In this document: piece by piece, positions 10,518-19,021 of the stretch
How the letters are laid out: the number at the start of each line of letters is the position of its first letter
Position numbering within the stretch: the first letter of the stretch is position 1
Source: Belnapia moabensis DSM 16746
GTDB taxonomy: Bacteria > Pseudomonadota > Alphaproteobacteria > Acetobacterales > Acetobacteraceae
Assembly (NCBI RefSeq): GCF_000745835.1
Contig: NZ_JQKB01000002.1
Location: 1 to 64,000, forward strand
Direction of reading: 5' to 3'
Length of the DNA: 64,000 bases
The notes under the pieces: generated by a model
The model's input: only the letters and a program-made list of their open reading frames with translations
The model's database searches: none
What the model was told of the DNA's origin: nothing
Made by a program: the position numbers and the translations under genes

Positions 10518-12017
10518 ATGACGGTCATTCCGGGCGAGGCTGTGCTCAGCCAGTGGCGGGCGGTGATGCAGGGCGAGACTCTGGCGCTCGCTCCCGGCTG
10601 GCAGGCGGTGGCGCAGGCGAGCGTCGCAGCGCTGGAGGCACGGCTGGCGACGGGTGAGGCGCTCTATGGCGTCAATACCGGGTTCGGCAAGCTGGCGGGG
10701 ACGCGGATCGATGCGGCGCGGCTGGCACAGTTGCAGGTCAACCTGCTCCGCAGCCATGCCGCCGGGACGGGCCCGCTGCTGCCGGCGCCGGTGGTGCGGC
10801 TGGTGCTGGCGCTGAAGGCGGCCTCGCTGGCGCGCGGCGCCTCCGCCATCCGCGCCGAGGTGATCGAGGCCCTGCTGGCGCTGCTCGCGGCCGATGTGTT
10901 GCCAGCTATCCCCGCGCGCGGCTCGGTCGGCGCCTCGGGCGACCTGGCGCCGCTCGCGCACATGGCCTTGGTGTTGATCGGCGAGGGCGAGGCCTTCCAG
11001 GGCGAGCGGGTGCTGCGCGGGGCGGAGGCGTTGGCGGCGGCGGGGCTTGCGCCGCTCACCCTCGGCCCGAAGGAAGGCTTGGCGCTGCTCAACGGTACGC
11101 AGGTGAGCACGGCGCTGGCGCTGGCCGGGCTCTTCGCGGCGGAAGACCTGCTGCGGACGGCGCTCGTCGCCGGGGCGATGTCGGTCGATGCGGCGCGCGG
11201 CAGCGACACGCCCTTCGATGCGCGCATCCATGCGCTGCGCGGCCAACCGGGGCAGATCCGCGTGGCGGCGGCGCTGCGCGGGCTGCTCGCAGGCAGCCAG
11301 ATCCGCGAGAGCCACCGGATCGGCGATCCGCGCGTACAGGATCCCTATTCGCTGCGCTGCCAGCCGCAGGTGGCGGGCGCCTGCCTCGACCTGCTCGGCC
11401 AGGCCGCCCAGGTGCTGGAGCGGGAGGCGAATGCCGTCACCGACAATCCGCTCGTTGTCGATGGTGACGTTCTGTCGGGCGGCAATTTCCATGCGGAGCC
11501 GGTGGCCTTCGCGGCCGATACCATGGCGCTGGCGCTCGCCGAGCTGGGCGCGATCAGCGAGCGGCGCATCGCCTTGCTGACGGACCCGGTGCTGTCGGGC
11601 CTGCCGGCTTTCCTGGTCCGCGATGGCGGAGTGAATTCCGGCTTCATGATCGCGCAGGTGACGGCCGCGGCGCTCACCGCCGAGAACCGCGCGCTGGCCA
11701 TGCCGCGCAGCGTGGACAGCATCCCGACCAGCGCCAACCAGGAGGATCATGTCAGCATGGCGACCGGCGCCGCGCTGCGCCTGCACGACATGGCGGACAA
11801 CCTGGCAGGCATCCTCTCCATCGAATTGCTGGCGGCGGCCCAGGGCGTCGAATTCCATCGCCCGCTGCAGAGCGCCGCGCCAATCGAGGCAGCGCATGGG
11901 CTGGTGCGGGGTGTCGCAGCGGCGTGGGACGAGGATCGCGCCATGGCGCCCGACATCGCCGCGGTGAAGGCGCTGGTGGAGCGGGGCCGCTTCGCCGCCC
12001 TGGTGGACGTCTCCTAG
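10518..12017 (+). CDS. hutH: Histidine ammonia-lyase
   Basis: Deaminates L-histidine to urocanate, the entry step of the Hut pathway. The 499-residue protein has the [15 protein letters not shown] motif in which A139-S140-G141 cyclise to the MIO electrophile, YGVNTGFG (50-57) at the active site, and the [10 protein letters not shown] block near the C-terminus. A GGGAGGGGGAG ribosome binding site precedes ATG 10518. Its TAG stop shares one base with the GTG start of hutI (TAGTG), so the two are translationally coupled. Confidence 0.97.
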   Translation: MTVIPGEAVLSQWRAVMQGETLALAPGWQAVAQASVAALEARLATGEALYGVNTGFGKLAGTRIDAARLAQLQVNLLRSHAAGTGPLLPAPVVRLVLALKAASLARGASAIRAEVIEALLALLAADVLPAIPARGSVGASGDLAPLAHMALVLIGEGEAFQGERVLRGAEALAAAGLAPLTLGPKEGLALLNGTQVSTALALAGLFAAEDLLRTALVAGAMSVDAARGSDTPFDARIHALRGQPGQIRVAAALRGLLAGSQIRESHRIGDPRVQDPYSLRCQPQVAGACLDLLGQAAQVLEREANAVTDNPLVVDGDVLSGGNFHAEPVAFAADTMALALAELGAISERRIALLTDPVLSGLPAFLVRDGGVNSGFMIAQVTAAALTAENRALAMPRSVDSIPTSANQEDHVSMATGAALRLHDMADNLAGILSIELLAAAQGVEFHRPLQSAAPIEAAHGLVRGVAAAWDEDRAMAPDIAAVKALVERGRFAALVDVS

Positions 12018-13201
12018 TGTTCGACCGCATCTGGCTGAATGCGCATCTGGCGACGATGCAGGGCGACGGCCTCGGCATCGTCGAGGATGGCGCCATTGCC
12101 GCGAAGGATGGCCGAATCGCCTGGGTCGGGCCACGGGCGGCGGTGCCGGGGCGCGGGATCGAGACGACGGATTGCGGCGGCGCCTGGATCCTGCCCGGGC
12201 TGATCGACTGCCACACGCATCTCGTCTTCGGCGGCGACCGCGCGGACGAGTTCGAGCGGCGGCTTGCCGGCGAGGATTACCAGGCGATCCTGAAGGCGGG
12301 TGGCGGCATCCTCTCGACCGTGCGCGCGACGCGGGCGGCGGATGAGGAGGGGTTGCTTGCCGCCGCCCTGCCGCGCGCCGAGGCGCTGATGGCCGAGGGC
12401 GTCACCACCATCGAGATCAAGTCCGGCTATGGGCTGGAGCAGGAGGCGGAGCTGCGCCAGCTCCGCGCCGCCCGCCGCCTGGCCGAGGCGCTGCCCGTTG
12501 CGGTGCGGACGACGCTGCTCGCCGCGCATGCGGTGCCGCCGGAGTATGCCGGCCGCCGCGCCGATTATGCGCGCCTCGTCGCCGCGGCGATGGTGCCCGC
12601 GGCGCAGGGCCTCGCCGATGCGGTCGATATCTTCCACGATCCGCTCGCCTTCGACAGCGAGGATGCGAGGCTGGTGATCGGCGCCGCCCGGCGTGCCGGG
12701 CTGCCGGTGAAGCTGCATGGCGACCAGCATGGCGACATGGGCAGCGCGGCGCTCGGCGCGGAATGCGGCGCGCTCTCGGTCGATCACCTGGAGCATGCGA
12801 ATACGGAAGGCCTCGCTGCCATGGGGCGGGCGGGGACGGTTGCCGTGCTGCTGCCGGGGGCGACGCTCTTCCTCCGTGAGACGCGCATCCCCGATATCGG
12901 CGCGATGCGGGCGGCGGGGGTACGGATGGCGGTCAGCACGGATATGAATCCGGGCTCCTCCCCTGCCCTGTCCCTGCTGCTGATGCTGAACCTCGCTTGC
13001 ACACTCTATCGCCTCACCGTCACCGAGGCGTTGCGCGGCGCGACGGTCGAGGCGGCGGCGGCGCTCGGGTTGGATGACCGAGGGCGGCTGGTGCCTGGGC
13101 TGCGCTGCGACCTCGCGCTCTATCGCATCGCCCGGCCGGCGGAGCTCTGCTACTGGATGGGCCGCAATCCCTGCATCGGCCGTGTGCTGGAAGGACGCTG
13201 A
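12017..13201 (+). CDS. hutI: Imidazolonepropionase
   Basis: Hydrolyses 4-imidazolone-5-propionate to N-formimidoyl-L-glutamate, the substrate of HutF. The 394-residue amidohydrolase has the zinc motif DCHTHLVFGGDR (H66, H68), EIKSGYGL, KLHGDQHGD and STDMNPGSSP in the usual order. I assign a GTG start at 12017 that overlaps the hutH stop, because [14 protein letters not shown] is the normal N-terminus; the longer open frame to 11924 lies inside hutH. The TGA stop overlaps the ATG of the thioesterase by one base, continuing the coupled run. Confidence 0.96.
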   Translation: MFDRIWLNAHLATMQGDGLGIVEDGAIAAKDGRIAWVGPRAAVPGRGIETTDCGGAWILPGLIDCHTHLVFGGDRADEFERRLAGEDYQAILKAGGGILSTVRATRAADEEGLLAAALPRAEALMAEGVTTIEIKSGYGLEQEAELRQLRAARRLAEALPVAVRTTLLAAHAVPPEYAGRRADYARLVAAAMVPAAQGLADAVDIFHDPLAFDSEDARLVIGAARRAGLPVKLHGDQHGDMGSAALGAECGALSVDHLEHANTEGLAAMGRAGTVAVLLPGATLFLRETRIPDIGAMRAAGVRMAVSTDMNPGSSPALSLLLMLNLACTLYRLTVTEALRGATVEAAAALGLDDRGRLVPGLRCDLALYRIARPAELCYWMGRNPCIGRVLEGR

Positions 13202-13617
13202 TGGATCTCGCCACCATGCTCGCCGTGATTCGCCGCGGCGTGCCGCTCGCCGAGGACTGGGGCGTCGAATTGCTCGAGGCCGAGGACGGCCGTGCCGTGC
13301 TGCGGCTGCCTGCCTCGACGCGGCTGCTGCGGCCGGGCGACACGCTCTCCGGCCCGGCGCTGATGGGGCTTGCCGATGTGGCGATGTGGGCGGCGCTGCT
13401 CTCGGTGAATGATGGGCGTGACAACAGCGTCACCTCCACCATGACGGTGAATTTCCTCCGCCCTGCCGGCAGCGGCCCGGTGCTGGCCGAGGCGCGGCTC
13501 GTCAAGCGCGGCAGGCGCATGGTCTTCGGCGAGATCATGATCCATGCGGAGGACAGCGAGGAGGTTGCCGTGCATGTGACGACGACATGGGCGGTGATCG
13601 CGCCGGCCGCCCGATGA
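13201..13617 (+). CDS. PaaI-family hotdog thioesterase
   Basis: A 138-residue single hotdog-fold protein of the PaaI/YdiI type, expected to hydrolyse acyl- or aryl-CoA thioesters. Recognisable parts are LRPGDTLSGPALMGLADVAMWAAL, the long helix with its catalytic-region residues, then TSTMTVNFLRPA and GRRMVFGEIMI strands. It starts at the last base of the hutI stop (TGATG) and its own TGA lies inside the ATGA of the next gene, so it is co-translated with hut genes although no CoA ester occurs in the Hut pathway. Substrate is unknown. Confidence 0.85.
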   Translation: MDLATMLAVIRRGVPLAEDWGVELLEAEDGRAVLRLPASTRLLRPGDTLSGPALMGLADVAMWAALLSVNDGRDNSVTSTMTVNFLRPAGSGPVLAEARLVKRGRRMVFGEIMIHAEDSEEVAVHVTTTWAVIAPAAR

Positions 13618-14351
13618 AGCGGCTTGCCCTCGCCCTCGCCGCGCTGCTGCTGGCCTCGCCCGCCGGCGCCGCGGGCTTCGACGAATTCCAAGTCTATGAC
13701 GGGCGCATCGCCGAACCGGGCGTGCCCGACATCAACATCCACTTCAATGCCGGTCGCCGCGGCAGGCTTGGCGACGGAGCGCCCCGCAACGGGCTGCTGG
13801 CGACGGCGGAGCTCGGCTTCGCCACCGCCCCCTGGCATGAGGTGGCGCTGCTGCTGCCGGTCGCGCGCGAATTCTCCGGCGACACCTATGGCGGCGGATT
13901 CAAGCTGCGCAACAGCTTCATCAGCCCTGGCGCCGACACCCGGCCCTTCGCCTATGGCATGGATATCGAGATCGGCCACCAGTCGGTCCGCTTCGCCGAA
14001 TCCAATCTGGCCTTGACCCTGCGGCCCATCATCGACATGCGCAGCGGGCCCTGGCAGCTGATCCTCAACCCGTCCGTGGTGTTCCCGCTCGGCCAGGGCG
14101 GGCCGGTCTTCGTGCCCTCGGTGCGCGGCGTACGGCAGGTGGCGCCGATCGTCTGGCTTGGGCTGGAGCACTACATGGATTTCGGCCGCATCAGCCGCGG
14201 CGAGGGGCTGCCGCAGCAGGCGCACCAGCTTTTCTTCACGACGGACATCAAGATCAGCAACCGCTTCGCCGTACATCTGGGCATCGGCCATGGGCTGACC
14301 CATGCGAGCGATCGCTGGCTCGGCAAGATGATCCTGAGCGTGGATTTCTAG
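13614..14351 (+). CDS. Exported protein of unknown function
   Basis: 245 residues. It starts with a clean signal peptide (MKRLALALAALLLASPAGAA), then a region with alternating hydrophobic/polar stretches (LLATAELGFATAPWHEVALLLPV, KLRNSFISPG, WQLILNPSVVFPL, HLGIGHGLTHASD, ending KMILSVDF). The terminal aromatic residue and strand-like pattern suggest an outer-membrane beta-barrel or an outer-membrane-associated protein; this is inference. It overlaps the thioesterase by four bases (ATGA) and its stop shares a CTAG with the convergent FAD protein. Start ATG 13614 was chosen for the signal peptide. Confidence 0.7.
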   Translation: MKRLALALAALLLASPAGAAGFDEFQVYDGRIAEPGVPDINIHFNAGRRGRLGDGAPRNGLLATAELGFATAPWHEVALLLPVAREFSGDTYGGGFKLRNSFISPGADTRPFAYGMDIEIGHQSVRFAESNLALTLRPIIDMRSGPWQLILNPSVVFPLGQGGPVFVPSVRGVRQVAPIVWLGLEHYMDFGRISRGEGLPQQAHQLFFTTDIKISNRFAVHLGIGHGLTHASDRWLGKMILSVDF

Positions 14352-15874
14352 GCCATCCCCTTCAGCGCGGCCCAGGCGGAGAGCACCGCGCCCTCCTGCC
14401 AGCCGGTGAACCAGGAGAGGTACTCGCCGGCGAAGTGGTAGGGGCCTTCGGGGCTCCGCAGCAGCGGGTAGAGGCCGCGGCGCTGCTCCGCGGTCCATTC
14501 CGCCCAGGCGCCGCGGGCGCGCGGCATGCGGCGCCAGGCGATGGAAACCGGCGCCGCGACTTCGCGGGAGAGGCCGGGATGCAGCGCCTCGCCATCGGCG
14601 GCGATGACGGCGGCGCGCTCGGCCGGGCTGCGGGCGCCGAAGCGCTCGCCGGTCTCGTCCTCCCAGATATAGGCGCCGATCAGGATGCCCTTGGCGGCGT
14701 GGAAGCCGTGCGAGGGATACCAGAGCTGCGTGGCCTCGCGCGGCAGCCAGGAGATGCCGCCATAGATGGCGTGGTCCTCCTCCCAGAAGCGGCGGTCGCA
14801 TTGGAAGGCAAGCTTGGCGGCGGCGGCGCAATGCAGCGCGGCGAGGCCGATCTTGCGTTCAGACGAAAGGTCGGTGTCGAGCCGCGCCAGGACCGGGGCC
14901 GGCAGGGCGAGGAGGATGCGGGGCGCCTCATCCTGCCGCACCGTGCCATCCGCGCCGCGCCAGGTGATGCGGGCGCCGGCCTCGGTGCGGCGGAGCGAGA
15001 GCACCTCGGCCTCCGTCACCAACGAATCCCCAAGTGCCGTGGCGAAGGCGGCGGCGATGCGGTCCATTCCGCCGACGGGCTGCAGCATGGTCGCCGCGTA
15101 ATCGACGCCCTCGGCGAAGGCGGCGCCCTCCCACAGCGCCGGCTCCAGCAGCAGGCGCGGGTCGAGCGGTGCCATCGCGCGCGGCGGGGCGAGGCCGGCG
15201 CCGGGCGGCTCCGCCCAGCCGGCGCGGGAGGTGCCATGGTAGCGCATGTCCCGGCCGAGAGCGCCGAAGCGGCGCAGCATGGCGCGCAGCGCATCGAGAT
15301 CGGCCTCCCCAAGCGGTGCCTCGGCGGTGCCGCGCTCCAGACCCTTGGCGGCGAGTTCGGCGACGAGGCCGCGCAGGTCGGCCTGCACGCGCCGCATCGG
15401 CACGGGGCCGGTTGAGGCTTCGAGCCGCGCGGCGCGGTTCTCGTCGACCAGAACCTCCAGCGGCACGCCGAGGGCGCGGCAATAGCCGAGGATGCCGTGA
15501 TGGTGGTGCGGGATGCGGGCCGGGCCGGGATTGGCGTAGAGATGCGGCGCGGCATCCCACGCGACGCGCTGGGCGGGAGAGCCTTCCTCCTCCACCACGT
15601 CGCCGGCGCGGAGCGTCATGCAACGGCCGCCGGCGCGCGGTGCGGCTTCCAGCACGCGGGCCGACCAGCCGGCCCGCTTCATCTCCAGCGCCGCGACCAG
15701 TCCGGCGATGCCGGCGCCGACGACCAGTGCCCGGCGTCCATCCCGTGGCAAGGCGGGCGGCGCGGCCGAGGACGGCATCGCCGGCAGCCCGCCGAGCGCG
15801 GCGAGCACCGCGACCGCCGCCCGCGCTCCGCCCGCTGCCGCCGCGCCCTCCAGCAGCGCGCGGCGGGAGATCAT
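14348..15874 (-). CDS. FAD-dependent amine-oxidase-like protein with N-terminal export signal
   Basis: 508 residues. A twin-arginine-like start MISRRALLEG with a hydrophobic Ala/Gly segment to about residue 38 suggests Tat export. It is followed by the dinucleotide fold VVGAGIAGLVAALE (GxGxxG 53-58, acidic E76) and AGGRCMTL, typical of flavin monoamine oxidases and phytoene-desaturase-like enzymes. The C-terminus YHFAGEYLSWFTGWQEGAVLSAWAAL matches the second FAD-binding block of monoamine oxidases. Its start overlaps the stop of the upstream dehydrogenase gene by four bases, so they are one unit. Substrate unknown; an exported amine oxidase is the best guess. Confidence 0.82.
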   Translation of the reverse strand: MISRRALLEGAAAAGGARAAVAVLAALGGLPAMPSSAAPPALPRDGRRALVVGAGIAGLVAALEMKRAGWSARVLEAAPRAGGRCMTLRAGDVVEEEGSPAQRVAWDAAPHLYANPGPARIPHHHHGILGYCRALGVPLEVLVDENRAARLEASTGPVPMRRVQADLRGLVAELAAKGLERGTAEAPLGEADLDALRAMLRRFGALGRDMRYHGTSRAGWAEPPGAGLAPPRAMAPLDPRLLLEPALWEGAAFAEGVDYAATMLQPVGGMDRIAAAFATALGDSLVTEAEVLSLRRTEAGARITWRGADGTVRQDEAPRILLALPAPVLARLDTDLSSERKIGLAALHCAAAAKLAFQCDRRFWEEDHAIYGGISWLPREATQLWYPSHGFHAAKGILIGAYIWEDETGERFGARSPAERAAVIAADGEALHPGLSREVAAPVSIAWRRMPRARGAWAEWTAEQRRGLYPLLRSPEGPYHFAGEYLSWFTGWQEGAVLSAWAALKGMA

Positions 15875-16956
15875 CCGCCGATCTGCTCCGCGACGGCCCG
15901 CATCACCGCCGCGGTGCCGTCGCCGCCGCCGATATCGGCGGTGCGCAGCCCGGCGGCGAAGGCGGCATCCACCGCCGCCTCCAGTTCCGCCCCCGCCTCG
16001 GCGAAGCCCTGGCCGGCGCCGCGGCTGGCGAGCCAGTCGAGCATCATCGCCGCCGAGAGCAGCATCGCCGTCGGGTTGGCGATGCCCTGCCCGGCGATGT
16101 CGGGAGCAGTGCCATGCGCCGGCTGGAAGACCGCATGCTCGTCGCCGATATCGGCCGAGGGCGAGAAGCCCATGCCGCCCACCAGCCCGGCGGCAAGGTC
16201 CGAGAGGATGTCGCCGAACATGTTCTCGGTTGGCAGCACGTCGAAGGCCCAGGGCTTCCGCACCAGGTCGAGCGCCATGGCATCGACATAGTGGTGGCCG
16301 CTCTCGACGCCGGGGAATTCCACGGCGACACCGTCGAAGACCGCGCGCATGAAGGCGAAGGCGCGGAAGACATTCGCCTTGTCGACCAGCGTGACGCGCC
16401 CCTTCCGGCCGAGCCGTGCCGCGCGCCGCTCGGCGAGGCGGAAGCTGAAGCGGGAGAGCTTTTCCGTCGTCGCGCGGGTGATGCGGAGCGTCTCCTCCGC
16501 CCGGTCCTCCGTCACCAGCCCGGCGCCGCGCGAGTGAAACAGCCCTTCCGTGCTCTCGCGCACCAGAACGAAGTCAATGCCCTGGGCGCGCGGGTCGGCC
16601 AGCGCCACCGGTACGCCGGGGATGGCGCGGACCGGCCGCACCCCGGCATAGAGGCCGAGGCGGAAGCGGAGGTCGAGTTGCGGCGCGATCTCCGTGCCGT
16701 CCGCCTGGCGGATGCCAGGCCAGCCCATGGCGCCGAGCAGAATCGCATCGGCCGCCTCGGCGGCGCGGAAGCTGCTCTCGGGGAAGGCCTCGCCGGTCGC
16801 CTGGTAATGGAAGGCGCCGGCCGGCAGCGTCTCGGTCGAGAGGCCGATGCCGTGGCGGCGCGCGAGCGGCTCCAGCACCGCGAGCGCCGCGTCCGTCACC
16901 TCCGTGCCGATGCCGTCGCCCGGCAGCACCGCGATCCGTACCGAATTGGCGGCCAT
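15871..16956 (-). CDS. Isocitrate/isopropylmalate dehydrogenase family protein (tartrate/D-malate dehydrogenase-like)
   Basis: A 361-residue NAD-dependent beta-decarboxylating dehydrogenase. Seen are LPGDGIGTEV at the N-terminus, LVRESTEGLFH, the catalytic DKANVFRAF, and NMFGDILSDLAAGLVGG with FQPAHGTAPDIAG. The RESTEG sequence and the neighbourhood (a Bug-type receptor and an amine oxidase rather than leu genes) favour the tartrate/D-malate (TtuC/DmlA) branch over LeuB, but this is inference. It is divergent from the Bug receptor across a 62-nt gap and overlaps the FAD gene by ATGA. Confidence 0.8.
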   Translation of the reverse strand: MAANSVRIAVLPGDGIGTEVTDAALAVLEPLARRHGIGLSTETLPAGAFHYQATGEAFPESSFRAAEAADAILLGAMGWPGIRQADGTEIAPQLDLRFRLGLYAGVRPVRAIPGVPVALADPRAQGIDFVLVRESTEGLFHSRGAGLVTEDRAEETLRITRATTEKLSRFSFRLAERRAARLGRKGRVTLVDKANVFRAFAFMRAVFDGVAVEFPGVESGHHYVDAMALDLVRKPWAFDVLPTENMFGDILSDLAAGLVGGMGFSPSADIGDEHAVFQPAHGTAPDIAGQGIANPTAMLLSAAMMLDWLASRGAGQGFAEAGAELEAAVDAAFAAGLRTADIGGGDGTAAVMRAVAEQIGG

Positions 16957-17018
16957 GCGCTTTCCCTCTCCCGTGATTTGGCGCCATCCTGCGGCAAAGA
17001 GTCCGGGAGGGACAGTTC

Positions 17019-17996
17019 ATGACGCATCTCACGCGCCGCAGCCTGCTCGGGGCAGCCGCCATGGTGCCGGGCCTCGCCCGTGCGCAGCAGCCGGCTTGGC
17101 CGGAGAAGCCGGTGCGCATCATCGTGCCCTTCCCGCCCGGGCAGGCGGCCGACATCTTCACCCGGCTCTATGCGGATGAGCTGTCGCGGCGCTGGCCGCA
17201 GAGGGTCGTCGTCGAGAATCGCGGTGGTGGCGCCGGAGCACCGGCGCTGGAGGCGGGGGCACGGGCGGCGCCGGATGGCTATACGCTGACGGCGGGGACG
17301 TCGGGGACGCTCGGCGTCAATCCCTCCGTGCTGCCGCGCATTCCCTATGACGCGGAACGGGACTTCGCTTTCGTCGGCAATGTGGTGGTGCTGCCGCTGC
17401 TGATCGTGGCGCACCCGTCGCTCGGCATGCGTTCGGTGGCGGAGGTCGTCGCGGCGGCCAAGGCGGCGCCCGGGGCGATCGACCTGGCGACGGCGGGGCC
17501 GGCGACGAGCCAGCACATGTCGGCGGAGCTCTTCGTTCACCGCACCGGCATCCGGATGAACATGGTGCATTATCGCGGCAGCGGGCCGGCCATGGCCGAC
17601 CTGCTCTCGGGCAACGTGAAGCTGATGTTCGACAGCGTCGCCTCGGCCCTGCCGCATATCCAGGCGGGGAAGGTCATCCCCATCGCCGTCACCACGCCGG
17701 AGCGGGCGCCGCAGCTGCCGGAGGTGCCGACCATCTCGGAGACGGTGGCGCCGGGCTATGGCGCCTATGGCTGGACCGGGCTCTGCGCCCCGGCGGGGAC
17801 GCCGGCGGAGGTCGTGCAGAAGGTAAATGCCGATCTCAACGCCATCCTGCGCCAGCCGGCGATGCAGGCGCGCTTCATCGAGCTGGGCGGCACGGCGGCG
17901 CCGGGCACGCCGGAAGAATTCGGGGCGTTCGTGCGGCGGGAGATCGCGCAATGGCGCGAGGTGGCCCGCATCGCCAATGTCAGGCTGGAGGGGTGA
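17019..17996 (+). CDS. Bug/TctC-family periplasmic solute-binding protein
   Basis: Receptor of the tripartite tricarboxylate transporter type. 325 residues with an N-terminal export signal (RRSLLGAAAMVPGLARAQ), then WPEKPVRIIVPFPPGQAADIFTR, the classic opening of the family, VVENRGGGAGAPALEAGARAAPDGYTL, and LSGNVKLMFDSVASALPHI. The ribosome binding site GGGAGGGA precedes ATG 17019. No TctA/TctB membrane genes are adjacent, as is common for the large Bug family in these bacteria. Divergent placement from the tartrate/malate-type dehydrogenase suggests, but does not prove, a small hydroxy-dicarboxylate ligand. Confidence 0.9.
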   Translation: MTHLTRRSLLGAAAMVPGLARAQQPAWPEKPVRIIVPFPPGQAADIFTRLYADELSRRWPQRVVVENRGGGAGAPALEAGARAAPDGYTLTAGTSGTLGVNPSVLPRIPYDAERDFAFVGNVVVLPLLIVAHPSLGMRSVAEVVAAAKAAPGAIDLATAGPATSQHMSAELFVHRTGIRMNMVHYRGSGPAMADLLSGNVKLMFDSVASALPHIQAGKVIPIAVTTPERAPQLPEVPTISETVAPGYGAYGWTGLCAPAGTPAEVVQKVNADLNAILRQPAMQARFIELGGTAAPGTPEEFGAFVRREIAQWREVARIANVRLEG

Positions 17997-18038
17997 GGTC
18001 CCGCAGCGCCCGAAGGCGCCGCGGGAGCTAGGCCGGCG

Positions 18039-18383
18039 TCAGCCGCCAATGCGGTCGGTGGTGCGCTCGGCGAGGGTCGGGCTGCCGGCCTGGACCGGGG
18101 CATAGACCAGGGCCTGCTCACGGCCGCCGCCAACGAGCCGGGCGACATAGCCGGTCACGGGCTGGCCCGCCGTCGGGCCGGAATAGGCGACGCTGCGGTT
18201 GCTGGCCTCGCCGGTGATGCGGGCATAGCCGCCGCCGACGACGTTCTGGCTGGGCTCGGCATACTCGACCCGCGGGCCGCCATCGGCGCCGCCGCCGATC
18301 AGCCGGGGGCCATTGTCCTGGGCCAGCGCGGCACCGGCCGTGCCAAAGAGCACCACAGAGGCGATCAGTGCGTTGCGGAACAT
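18039..18383 (-). CDS. Small exported Gly-rich repeat protein
   Basis: 114 residues, no family recognised. A signal peptide (MFRNALIASVVLFGTAGAALAQ) supports ATG 18383 over the longer open frame. The mature chain consists of about three degenerate units built on a L/V-I/V-GGG core followed by a VxYAxP-type segment: PRLIGGGADGGPRVEYAEP, VVGGGYARITGEASNRSVAY and ARLVGGGREQALVYAP. It is divergent from an OhrR-like regulator, with two related palindromes in the 179-nt gap, so it may be a target of that regulator. Confidence 0.7.
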   Translation of the reverse strand: MFRNALIASVVLFGTAGAALAQDNGPRLIGGGADGGPRVEYAEPSQNVVGGGYARITGEASNRSVAYSGPTAGQPVTGYVARLVGGGREQALVYAPVQAGSPTLAERTTDRIGG

Positions 18384-18440
18384 GGTTAAGTCTCCTTCAG
18401 GCACCGACAACCGGCGCCGTGTTGGGAGGCTATGTAGCGG

Positions 18441-18453
18441 GCGATTAGGTCGC
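18441..18453. promoter_or_regulatory. Imperfect GCGATT-type operator, site 1
   Basis: GCGATTAGGTCGC: outer GCGA/TCGC arms match the perfect site 58 nt away and the centre is degenerate. It lies 58 nt upstream of the exported repeat protein start, a plausible position for repressor binding over its promoter. Confidence 0.4.
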
Positions 18454-18498
18454 ACACGATAGACATATCCGCATATCGGCCATGCGGGTCTTTCATGT

Positions 18499-18511
18499 GC
18501 GATTAAATCGC
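18499..18511. promoter_or_regulatory. Candidate OhrR-like operator, site 2 (perfect palindrome)
   Basis: GCGATT-A-AATCGC is a perfect 6-1-6 inverted repeat in the divergent gap, 51 nt before the regulator start. The ATT/AAT core is reminiscent of known OhrR operators, which have AATT-rich palindromes; assignment to this regulator is inference from position. Confidence 0.5.
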
Positions 18512-18562
18512 GCGATATTCATTTGGTGAGGTAAGGGTCACCCTTCAGATGGGGATGCAGCC

Positions 18563-19021
18563 ATGAGCGAATCGACACCGACCGGCCCGAGCCTGGATCT
18601 GAACGAGTTCCTCTGCTTCGCGCTGCACTCGACGGCGCAAGCGATCGGGCGCGCCAACAAGCCGATGCTGGAGAAGATCGGCCTTACCTATCCGCAGTAC
18701 CTAGTCATGATCGTGCTGTGGAAGGAGGACAACCGCACCGTCAGCGCCATCGGCGACAAGCTCTTCCTCGAATCGAGCACGCTGACGCCGATGCTGAAGC
18801 GGCTGGAGGCTCTCGGCTACATCCGGCGCGAGCGCGACACGGCGGATGAGCGGCAGGTGCGCATCCGCCTCACCGATCAGGGCCGCGCCTTGCACGACAA
18901 GGCCTGCGAGCTCCATCCGGATTGGGTGGAACATGTCTTCGGCGGCGACATGAAGGCCGTCCATGACCTGAAGCAGCGCGTCATCGCCCTGCGGGACAAG
19001 CTGCTCTCGGTCGAGGGGTAG
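18563..19021 (+). CDS. MarR-family peroxide-sensing regulator, OhrR-like
   Basis: 152 residues with winged-helix layout. The N-terminal FLCFALHSTAQAIGRANKPMLE aligns with OhrR, with C18 at the position of the peroxide-reactive cysteine; LTYPQYLVMIVLW keeps the tyrosine of the TYPQYL block (Y43). SSTLTPMLKRLEALGYIRR is the recognition helix and DERQVRIRLTDQG the wing. A second cysteine, C115, could resolve C18 as in two-cysteine OhrR proteins. The usual cysteine-contacting tyrosine before KPLL appears as N32. No ohr peroxidase gene is adjacent, which is unusual. Its stop directly abuts the ycjF-like gene on the other strand. Confidence 0.82.
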   Translation: MSESTPTGPSLDLNEFLCFALHSTAQAIGRANKPMLEKIGLTYPQYLVMIVLWKEDNRTVSAIGDKLFLESSTLTPMLKRLEALGYIRRERDTADERQVRIRLTDQGRALHDKACELHPDWVEHVFGGDMKAVHDLKQRVIALRDKLLSVEG

